In this document: piece after piece, positions 1-5,301 of the stretch | Position numbering within the stretch: position 1 is the first letter of the stretch | Layout of the letters: every line of letters starts with the position of its first letter | From: Methylophaga sp. | GTDB lineage: Bacteria; Pseudomonadota; Gammaproteobacteria; Nitrosococcales; Methylophagaceae | NCBI GenBank assembly: GCA_002733335.1 | Contig: NVVK01000024.1 | Span: forward strand, 33,159-38,459 | Direction: 5' to 3' | Length of the DNA stretch: 5,301 nucleotides | Notes under the pieces: generated by a model | What the model saw: the letters and a program-made list of their open reading frames with translations, nothing else | Told to the model about the DNA's origin: nothing | The model's database searches: none | Position numbers and translations under genes: made by a program

Positions 1-1158
<1,158 letters not shown>

Positions 1159-1173
1159 TGAATAAGTTATTCA
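1159..1173. promoter_or_regulatory. 15-bp perfect dyad just after the norB stop
   Basis: TGAATAAGTTATTCA is two 7-base arms around a central G and begins immediately after the norB TAG. A nested alternative pairs TTGAATA (1151-1157) with TATTCAA (1168-1174). The one-base centre cannot form an RNA hairpin, so a protein-binding operator would be the DNA-level reading. It does not match FNR (TTGAT-N4-ATCAA), and I do not see an NsrR-type pattern. It may be chance in AT-rich sequence. Confidence 0.3.
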
Positions 1174-1190
1174 AGGTTTGATGATTGAAG

Positions 1191-1223
1191 AATATACCGC
1201 CATTATGGCGGTATATTTGTTTA
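1191..1223 (+). terminator. Hairpin downstream of norB (intrinsic terminator or mRNA 3'-stabilising stem)
   Basis: AATATACCGCC (1191-1201) pairs perfectly with GGCGGTATATT (1207-1217) around the loop ATTAT, giving an 11-bp stem with a GC-rich core, followed by TTGTTT. The tail is a weak U-tract, so termination may be partial. It lies between norB and the next gene, and no convincing promoter is visible in the 34 bases between it and the following start. That gene therefore probably depends on read-through, and the stem could set a step-down in expression after the abundant norCB message. Confidence 0.75.
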
Positions 1224-1251
1224 AGAGAAGCTAAAAAATAAAGGTCTAATC

Positions 1252-1617
1252 ATGAAAACAGATACATCACAGTTAAATAGAGCATCGAGCGCCGCTTTAT
1301 TTTCATTATTAAACTTAACGGCTTTCCCTATTGTAGGTTTCTTAGTATTACTTTTTATGACGTTAAAAACGGAGCCAAATACAATTGATCGCTATTATGT
1401 CGTGTTAGGCATTAAAACTAATTTAGCTGCCGGTGCGGCACTGATTGTTGTGACAGCATTAATGATTTTATTGGGTGGTTTTGACTCGCCGTGGACATGG
1501 GTTTATGTCATATCATATTTTGTTTTTGTTCATGCACTCTTTATCTTATTTGCAACCTGGACGCTTACATGTTCATGGACAGGTGAAGAACTTAAAAGAT
1601 CATTTCTTTCAAAGTAA
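1252..1617 (+). CDS. Small three-helix membrane protein encoded between norB and norE, function unknown
   Basis: A 121-residue protein with a short polar N-terminus and three hydrophobic segments at roughly residues 17-38, 53-74 and 80-104, ending in a charged tail (EELKRSFLSK). The ATG follows an AAAGG ribosome site (about 1239-1243) at acceptable spacing. There is no cysteine pair or histidine cluster to suggest a metal site; one His (about residue 94) lies in the third helix. The pattern of an N-terminal helix, a D-R-Y-Y loop and a helix starting GIKTNLAAGA vaguely recalls DUF4870/Tic20-like small proteins, but I do not recognise the family firmly. It is flanked by norB and norE in the same orientation, so a role in NOR assembly or stability is only a context inference. 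It lies before the FNR-type promoter and so belongs to the norB transcript. Confidence 0.8.
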   Translation: MKTDTSQLNRASSAALFSLLNLTAFPIVGFLVLLFMTLKTEPNTIDRYYVVLGIKTNLAAGAALIVVTALMILLGGFDSPWTWVYVISYFVFVHALFILFATWTLTCSWTGEELKRSFLSK

Positions 1618-1618
1618 C

Positions 1619-1632
1619 TTGATGCGTATCAA
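1619..1632. promoter_or_regulatory. FNR/Dnr (Anr, Nnr)-type operator upstream of norE
   Basis: TTGATGCGTATCAA is a perfect match to TTGAT-N4-ATCAA, the site bound by the CRP/FNR-family regulators FNR, Anr and the NO-responsive Dnr/Nnr proteins that switch on denitrification genes. Its centre (1625/1626) is exactly 41.5 bases upstream of a start site projected at 1667 from the -10-like hexamer at 1655-1660. That is the class II activator geometry. Sequence alone cannot tell an oxygen-sensing FNR/Anr from an NO-sensing Dnr/Nnr as the natural ligand. Confidence 0.88.
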
Positions 1633-1654
1633 GGCTAACTCTCAGCTAAAATGT

Positions 1655-1660
1655 CAAAAT
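1655..1660 (+). promoter_or_regulatory. Putative -10 element of the FNR-dependent norE promoter
   Basis: CAAAAT matches TATAAT at four of six positions and starts where a class II FNR promoter requires it (-12 when the operator centre is -41.5). The start site would be near 1667, giving a leader of about 21 bases before the norE GTG. TAAAAT at 1647-1652 is a better hexamer but gives a spacing about 8 bases too short. No -35 consensus is needed when FNR occupies that position. Confidence 0.6.
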
Positions 1661-1688
1661 AGACTTCATTATTTAAATTAAGGTTGTC

Positions 1689-2270
1689 GTGTCCTCTGCT
1701 CGAATTAAATTAGAACCTAAACTGCTACCAGGTGATTTAGCAATTTGGTTTTTCATCTTTATGGAATTGCTGGTATTTGGTATTTTTTTCATATCTTATG
1801 CGGTGATGCGACTGCTCAATGCGGAAATGTTTCAGCAATATCAACTGACATTGAATAAAGAAATAGGGGCAGCGAATACGTTGTTGCTTATTACTTCTAG
1901 TTATTTTGTGGTGCGGGCAGTACATGCTATTCGGCAAGATAGAGTGGTGAGTTGCATTCATTGGATTTATGCTGCTCTGCTGGGAGGAGTAGGGTTTTTA
2001 ATTTTAAAGTCAGTGGAATATTACGATAAATTCTCAGCAGGCATTAGTTTAAGCACCAACACGTTCTATATGTTTTATTTATCACTGACGATGTTTCATT
2101 TTTTGCATGTCATTTTAGGCATGATAATTTTAGCGGCCATAGCAATAAAAGCGAAACGTGGGGCGTATAGTGCCCAAAACCATACAGGTGTTGAAACGGG
2201 CGCATCGTATTGGCATATGGTCGACTTGGTTTGGATTATTTTATTTCCACTCGTGTACATAATTCGATGA
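1689..2270 (+). CDS. norE: NorE, cytochrome c oxidase subunit III-family protein of the NOR cluster
   Basis: A 193-residue integral membrane protein of the heme-copper oxidase subunit III family. About five hydrophobic segments lie near residues 17-38, 57-77, 86-107, 126-151 and 171-192. The opening LPGDLAIWFFIFMELLVFG and the closing TGASYWHMVDLVWIILFPLV are hallmark regions of NorE/COX3 proteins; the long N-terminal part of true oxidase subunit III is absent, as is usual for NorE. The start is GTG at 1689, preceded by AAGG at 1680-1683 with a 5-base spacer, and places the LPGD motif at the usual distance from the N-terminus. NorE is an accessory protein that supports full NOR activity and is not a catalytic subunit. 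It overlaps norF by ATGA and is the first gene after the FNR-type promoter, so the norEF-to-norD stretch can be induced separately from norCB. Confidence 0.93.
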   Translation: MSSARIKLEPKLLPGDLAIWFFIFMELLVFGIFFISYAVMRLLNAEMFQQYQLTLNKEIGAANTLLLITSSYFVVRAVHAIRQDRVVSCIHWIYAALLGGVGFLILKSVEYYDKFSAGISLSTNTFYMFYLSLTMFHFLHVILGMIILAAIAIKAKRGAYSAQNHTGVETGASYWHMVDLVWIILFPLVYIIR

Positions 2271-2527
2271 GACAATATTACAACATACATGTGATCTGGC
2301 TGATCATGATGGCACTGACTGTATCTACTTATATCATAGGTGAGCTAGATTATTACGGCATGACAGCCGTGTTGTTTTTACTGCTAACGGCCATCATCAA
2401 AGGCAGCTTTATTATCCGTGATTTTATGGAGTTAAAGGGGGTGTCATTTCTATGGCGAGCAATCATGTTTGGTTGGTTGTGGCTAGTGTGTTTAGGGATT
2501 TTAATTTCTTACGTTATTACTGTTTAG
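2267..2527 (+). CDS. norF: NorF, small prokaryotic COX4-like membrane protein
   Basis: An 86-residue protein with three hydrophobic segments (about residues 7-23, 28-47 and 62-84). The central motif K-G-S-F-I-I-R-D-F-M-E-L-K followed by W-R is typical of NorF and prokaryotic oxidase subunit IV (COX4_pro) proteins. The frame is open upstream to an ATG at 2210, but that start lies deep inside norE. The ATG at 2267 overlaps the norE stop as ATGA, gives the usual family length and implies translational coupling. NorF works with NorE and is needed for full NOR activity in Paracoccus; its exact role is not settled. Confidence 0.9.
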   Translation: MRQYYNIHVIWLIMMALTVSTYIIGELDYYGMTAVLFLLLTAIIKGSFIIRDFMELKGVSFLWRAIMFGWLWLVCLGILISYVITV

Positions 2528-2530
2528 GCT

Positions 2531-2536
2531 AAGGAG
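2531..2536 (+). promoter_or_regulatory. Strong ribosome binding site of the hemerythrin gene
   Basis: AAGGAG lies 3 bases before the ATG at 2540 and 6 bases before the ATG at 2543. The second spacing is much nearer the optimum, which is why the second of the tandem ATGs is chosen as the start. It is the best ribosome site seen in the window and suggests that the hemerythrin is made in larger amounts than its coupled neighbours. Confidence 0.75.
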
Positions 2537-2542
2537 TATATG

Positions 2543-2983
2543 ATGTCATCGACTAAGATCGTGCTTACCGCTGAGGTGGTTCCGCATGTTGCACTTGATT
2601 TTATGAATAATACCCATTTTGAAGAACTGGATATGGTGCAGTCATTGGGTGAACTTATTACAGATTATCAACAAAGTGATAATGCTACATTGAGTCACGC
2701 TTTAAAGGCGTGGTATGAACATACTCAAGCGCATTTTTCCCGTGAAAATGAATTAATGATGGACATACATTTTCCCATGTACCCTATGCATTCAGGTGAA
2801 CATGCGCGTGTTTTAGAAGAAATGGAATTGATGGTGACATCATGGAATCATAACTATGACATTGCCTTATTATCAGAATATGTTTTTACGGCTTGGCCAC
2901 AATGGTTTGAACAACATGTAAATTCAATGGATATGGTCACAGCACAATTTGCTGTTATGAATGGCTATGAGCCACATAAATAG
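2543..2983 (+). CDS. Bacteriohemerythrin with complete di-iron site, encoded within the nor cluster
   Basis: A 146-residue soluble protein, close to the usual length of single-domain bacteriohemerythrins, with no signal peptide or membrane segment. All seven di-iron ligands can be read: H25 (NTHFEEL), H64 and E68 (AHFSRENELM), H83 and H87 (MHSGEH), H125 and D130 (WFEQHVNSMD). The spacings H-x3-E, H-x3-H and H-x4-D are those of classical hemerythrins. Such proteins bind O2, and their diferrous forms also bind NO. The gene follows norF by about a dozen bases and precedes norQ by 14, so it is embedded in the NOR maturation operon. Inferred roles are NO or O2 binding near the reductase, protection of FeB insertion from O2, or iron delivery. 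It is distinct from the YtfE/RIC di-iron repair proteins, which have an N-terminal cysteine domain. The alternative start at 2540 adds one Met. Confidence 0.9.
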   Translation: MSSTKIVLTAEVVPHVALDFMNNTHFEELDMVQSLGELITDYQQSDNATLSHALKAWYEHTQAHFSRENELMMDIHFPMYPMHSGEHARVLEEMELMVTSWNHNYDIALLSEYVFTAWPQWFEQHVNSMDMVTAQFAVMNGYEPHK

Positions 2984-2997
2984 GCACAGGATTAATA

Positions 2998-3795
2998 ATG
3001 ACTGAACAGAGTACAAAAATTCCCTATTATCAAGCTCAGAACAATGAAGTTGAGTTATTTGAACATGCTTATAATAATCAGTTGCCGCTGCTTATAAAAG
3101 GGCCAACAGGCTGTGGGAAAACACGATTTATTGAACATATGGCCGCTAAATTAGGACGGCCTTTATACACTATTGCGTGTCATGATGATCTCACTGCGGC
3201 TGATTTAGTGGGCCGACATTTAATTGGTGATGGTGAAACGTATTGGCATGATGGTCCGTTAACCAAAGCGGTGCGTGAAGGTGCAATTTGTTACCTTGAT
3301 GAAGTAGTTGAGGCACGTAAAGATACTACAGTTGTATTGCATCCCTTATCAGATAACCGTCGAATTTTACCCATTGAGCGTACCGGCGAAGTGCTGAAGG
3401 CCGCGCCTGAGTTTATGTTGGTGGTATCGTATAATCCCGGCTATCAAAATCTATTGAAAGGAATGAAACCTTCAACACGCCAGCGTTTTATTGCAATGCG
3501 TTTTGATTATCCTGATAAAGCAACTGAAATAGAGATTATTCAACAAGAAACAGCGATTGACGTGGATACGGCTTCACAGTTAATTGAATTAGCACATGTA
3601 TTGCGGATATTAAAAGATCATGATTTAGAAGAATCGGCATCAACACGGTTATTGGTCTATGCAGCAACTTTAATTAAATCTGGATTTGATCCCGTAGAAG
3701 CGTGTCGTGCTGCGATTATTGAGCCACTGAGTGATGATGAAGAAACGGTGTCAGCACTGATGGAAGTGGTTAACGCTAAAATAGAGATGACATAA
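2998..3795 (+). CDS. norQ: NorQ, MoxR/CbbQ-family AAA+ ATPase for NOR activation
   Basis: A 265-residue cytoplasmic AAA+ protein, the normal NorQ/CbbQ length. Walker A is GPTGCGKT (35-42), Walker B is CYLDE (98-102), the sensor 1 Asn is in SYNPGYQ (N146), and arginine-finger candidates lie in PSTRQRF (R161, R163). The DLVGRHL stretch (69-75) and the C-terminal helical lid, with ASTRLLVYAA near 217-226, also fit the family. NorQ hydrolyses ATP and, with its vWA partner NorD, is required to produce active NOR, most likely by inserting the non-heme FeB into NorB. AGGA (2988-2991) precedes the ATG by 6 bases. In this window it is separated from norD by two small genes, whereas norQ and norD are adjacent in the classical norCBQD order. 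Confidence 0.95.
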   Translation: MTEQSTKIPYYQAQNNEVELFEHAYNNQLPLLIKGPTGCGKTRFIEHMAAKLGRPLYTIACHDDLTAADLVGRHLIGDGETYWHDGPLTKAVREGAICYLDEVVEARKDTTVVLHPLSDNRRILPIERTGEVLKAAPEFMLVVSYNPGYQNLLKGMKPSTRQRFIAMRFDYPDKATEIEIIQQETAIDVDTASQLIELAHVLRILKDHDLEESASTRLLVYAATLIKSGFDPVEACRAAIIEPLSDDEETVSALMEVVNAKIEMT

Positions 3796-3796
3796 G

Positions 3797-4171
3797 ATGA
3801 AGATGAATCAATCAAATGATAATACCGCCGCGTTTTCGGAAGCATTTTTTATTGGTAATTTGTTGTTTGTGGGTGTTTTTTATATCGCACTGTGGGTGCT
3901 GTATTTTGCACGCTATCAACACACTTCATCGGTCGGTAAAAAGCATCTAAGCCAAACTTTAATTGCGAGTAGCATCAGCACCATTATTTTCCTTTCGATC
4001 AATATTTTTATTCTATTGACGGATGGCTACCATTCACTGACAGCATTATTCTCTTTGGAATTTTATTATATGTTGATTGTTCCCGCATTTTTGGTGGTGG
4101 GCGTTATGGGCTTTAGCAAAGCAATAAAAGGCGTTGATTTTCGCTACCCATTGATTGGTCAGATTTTTTAA
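3797..4171 (+). CDS. Small DUF4870/Tic20-like membrane protein between norQ and norD
   Basis: A 124-residue protein starting one base after the norQ stop. Three hydrophobic segments lie near residues 18-40, 52-75 and 85-108. The pattern of a basic G-K-K-H loop before helix 2 and a C-terminal G-F-S-K-A-I-K-G followed by FRYPLIGQIF resembles the DUF4870 family of small Tic20-like membrane proteins, whose members commonly end with a G-x2-hydrophobic-RYP motif. That assignment is from memory of the motif and is moderate. No function is established. The start could also be the Met at 3803. Its stop overlaps the next ATG (TAATG), so it is probably co-translated with the zinc-ribbon protein. A part in NOR maturation or membrane insertion is inferred only from position. 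Confidence 0.78.
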   Translation: MKMNQSNDNTAAFSEAFFIGNLLFVGVFYIALWVLYFARYQHTSSVGKKHLSQTLIASSISTIIFLSINIFILLTDGYHSLTALFSLEFYYMLIVPAFLVVGVMGFSKAIKGVDFRYPLIGQIF

Positions 4172-4356
4172 TGTCACTGTGCAGCCACTGTGGTCGAGCG
4201 GTGAAAGCCGATGATGTTAGCTGCTCCAATTGTGGCATTCCACTTCCTCCTCACCATGCCAACCAAAGGCAAAGAACTTTTGTTTACTGGTTTATTGCTT
4301 TAGTTATTTTTTGTTTTGTCATTATGTTTTGGCTACCGCCAAATTGGACATCGTAA
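4171..4356 (+). CDS. Tiny zinc-ribbon protein with one C-terminal membrane helix
   Basis: A 61-residue protein with a double-CxxC zinc ribbon, C4-x2-C7-G and C18-x2-C21-G, a short polar linker, and one hydrophobic segment (about residues 37-55, FVYWFIALVIFCFVIMFWL). It would be a tail-anchored protein with the metal-binding head in the cytoplasm, since no signal peptide is present. The ATG overlaps the previous stop by one base (TAATG) and there is no good ribosome site, so translation should depend on the upstream gene. The two Cys pairs have spacing typical of generic zinc ribbons but could equally be a transient iron site. Function unknown. norD begins 3 bases after its stop. Confidence 0.82.
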   Translation: MSLCSHCGRAVKADDVSCSNCGIPLPPHHANQRQRTFVYWFIALVIFCFVIMFWLPPNWTS

Positions 4357-4359
4357 ACG

Positions 4360-5166
4360 ATGTTAGAAGAACTAGTCGGCTCAACATGGCATCGATTTAT
4401 AACGAAGCACGCAATAACAAATTACCCTGATGCGATTGTCTATTTAGACGATATTCGTGTCACAGCAGGTATTTTCTTCCGGGCATTGGGTGGAGAAGGG
4501 GGCTTGCATGTTGAAAGTTCTACTGATTCTGATGTGCATGCACAACGCTCGCTGCTACAGCGTATTGCAGGTATTGGTAAACATACTCAATATGCTTGGC
4601 GAGATGAAGAAACCCTTAGATTGCCGGCAAGTATTGCCTTATTTCCCACGAAGCAACTGAATAAAGATTTGTATCTATGGCTGACAGCGTTATCGGTTGT
4701 TGATATCGATGAAAATGAGGGCGATTGGATTAGTCAAAATCAAATTCGTACGGCAAAAACATTACGCATTTGGCCGGGGTTAAAACGCCGTTATAAATCG
4801 CTTGTTGTCGCTCATTTACAGCAACGGCCAACACTAGAAGATTTGTCTGATCGTGAGGCAAAACAAGAACACGCAATCCGTGTGGCATTAGTCGATTCAG
4901 AACACGCTGTTCACTTAGAATATGCAAAACGTCCACCGCAGCCAGTATCGCTTTGGTTGCATCCTTCACCCCCTCCTCTGGAGTTTAATAACACGGCTGC
5001 GATTCATGATCCTGACTTACCAGAAGCAGCAAAAGAAAAAAAAGATCAAAAAAAACATAAAATAGTAGATACTGGTGATGGTCACGGAGGCGCGTTAACC
5101 CTCATAGGCGAGGCCTTGGAATACGTTTTCAACAAACCAAAACAGAAGGAAAAAGATAATGATTAA
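4360..5166 (+). CDS. norD: NorD N-terminal portion, lacking the vWA domain and ending in an unrelated tail
   Basis: NorD is the vWA-domain partner of NorQ and is normally about 600-640 residues. The first ~205 residues look like NorD: MLEELVGSTWHRF, the DIRVTAGIFFRALGGEGGL block, SLLQRIAG, WRDEETLRLPASIALFP, NKDLYLWLTAL, PGLKRRY and LWLHPSPPP (198-206). A Lys-rich linker (about 222-234) is also plausible for NorD. After about residue 237 the tail (GGALTLIGEALEYVF, then KPKQKEKDND) is not recognisable as NorD, and the frame stops at codon 269. The RRRAER-like core and the C-terminal vWA domain with its MIDAS motif are absent, and neither other frame continues the homology. If real, the product lacks the domain thought to dock onto NOR and should be non-functional. 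It follows the zinc-ribbon gene by 3 bases. Confidence 0.85.
   Translation: MLEELVGSTWHRFITKHAITNYPDAIVYLDDIRVTAGIFFRALGGEGGLHVESSTDSDVHAQRSLLQRIAGIGKHTQYAWRDEETLRLPASIALFPTKQLNKDLYLWLTALSVVDIDENEGDWISQNQIRTAKTLRIWPGLKRRYKSLVVAHLQQRPTLEDLSDREAKQEHAIRVALVDSEHAVHLEYAKRPPQPVSLWLHPSPPPLEFNNTAAIHDPDLPEAAKEKKDQKKHKIVDTGDGHGGALTLIGEALEYVFNKPKQKEKDND
5036..5055 (+). repeat. Pair of A8 tracts in the NorD linker
   Basis: Two runs of eight A (5036-5043 and 5048-5055) sit four bases apart and encode the Lys-rich stretch of the linker. Such runs are prone to replication or polymerase slippage and to sequencing error. Both alternative frames hit stops within a few codons (TAG 5063-5065, TAA 5058-5060), so slippage here would not restore a longer NorD. 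Confidence 0.7.
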
Positions 5167-5301
5167 TTTTTGCAACAGCGAAGAACAAACAGAAATTAAC
5201 GGTAAATGGGTCCAGGCCCGCCCTGAAAACTACAAATACCGCACATTGCGTGAAAAGCTAAAAGATGCATGGTGGGTATTTACAGGCAAGGCTGATGCTG
5301 T
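5159..5301 (+). CDS. 5' end of a phage-like small protein, running off the window
   Basis: Open from ATG 5159 to the window end (47 codons and 2 bases). The start is well supported: AAGGA at 5146-5150 lies 8 bases upstream, and the ATG overlaps the preceding stop within ATGATTAA, a compact arrangement common in phage operons. The visible protein is polar and soluble, with RPENYKYRTLREKL followed by LKDAWWVFTGKADA. From memory, a KW-x-ARP opening and a DAW-x-VFTGKADA segment recall short uncharacterised proteins of proteobacterial phages and prophages. It shows nothing of NorD, which should be here. Codons such as GCC, CGC, AAC, TAC and CAG look more C/G-ended than in the nor genes, although the sample is small. 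Function unknown; the phage origin is inferred. Confidence 0.65.
   Translation, partial: MINFCNSEEQTEINGKWVQARPENYKYRTLREKLKDAWWVFTGKADA

Noticed and set aside
1178..1191. Second FNR-type site before the gene at 1252 (TTGAT GATT GAAGA).
   Set aside because: Only the left half-site matches; the right half agrees with ATCAA at one of five positions.
2210..2266. Extending norF upstream to the ATG at 2210 (105 residues).
   Set aside because: That start lies 61 bases inside norE and adds 19 residues with no NorF resemblance. The ATG at 2267 gives the ATGA overlap and the usual family length.
2540..2542. ATG at 2540 as the hemerythrin start.
   Set aside because: It lies only 3 bases from the AAGGAG ribosome site; the ATG at 2543 has a normal 6-base spacer. 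The difference is a single Met.
5030..5301. norD split by a simple frameshift, with the vWA half continuing in another frame.
   Set aside because: After the A8 tracts both other frames meet stops at once (TAA 5058, TAG 5063 and 5066), and the frame from 5159 encodes nothing like NorD.

Overview
The window holds most of a respiratory nitric oxide reductase (cNOR, nor) gene cluster. All genes are on the + strand and packed head to tail. The cNOR/NorEFQD gene set, AT-rich third positions (many TTA, ATT and GAA codons) and a perfect FNR/Dnr-type operator suggest a denitrifying, moderately AT-rich proteobacterium, most likely a gammaproteobacterium. The species cannot be named from this sequence.

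Layout. Bases 1-1158 are the 3' four-fifths of norB, the catalytic subunit, with every heme b3, heme b and FeB ligand expected in this part; the 5' end, and presumably norC, lie to the left. A strong hairpin (1191-1217) separates norB from a small three-helix membrane protein (1252-1617). A 71-base gap follows, with a TTGAT-N4-ATCAA site and a -10-like hexamer at exact class II FNR spacing, just ahead of norE (1689-2270) and norF (2267-2527). Next come a bacteriohemerythrin with a complete di-iron site (2543-2983), norQ (2998-3795), a small DUF4870/Tic20-like membrane protein (3797-4171), a one-helix zinc-ribbon protein (4171-4356) and the N-terminal part of norD (4360-5166).

How the genes fit together. 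NorB reduces NO to N2O at a heme b3/non-heme FeB centre. NorE and NorF are membrane accessory proteins related to oxidase subunits III and IV. NorQ (MoxR/CbbQ-type AAA+ ATPase) and NorD (vWA partner) activate the enzyme, probably by inserting FeB. The hemerythrin and the three unassigned small proteins sit among these maturation genes, so roles in NO/O2 sensing, iron handling or NOR assembly are reasonable but unproven.

Most unusual is the right end. The norD frame matches NorD for roughly 205-235 codons, then runs into an unrelated tail and stops at codon 269, so the vWA domain is missing. An open frame with its own good ribosome site begins within the stop region (5159 onward) and resembles small phage-encoded proteins, not NorD. 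The nor cluster therefore meets foreign, probably phage-like, DNA in the last ~250 bases, through a real rearrangement or an assembly chimera. Apart from shadow frames, no convincing minus-strand genes, RNA genes, CRISPR arrays or insertion sequences were seen.
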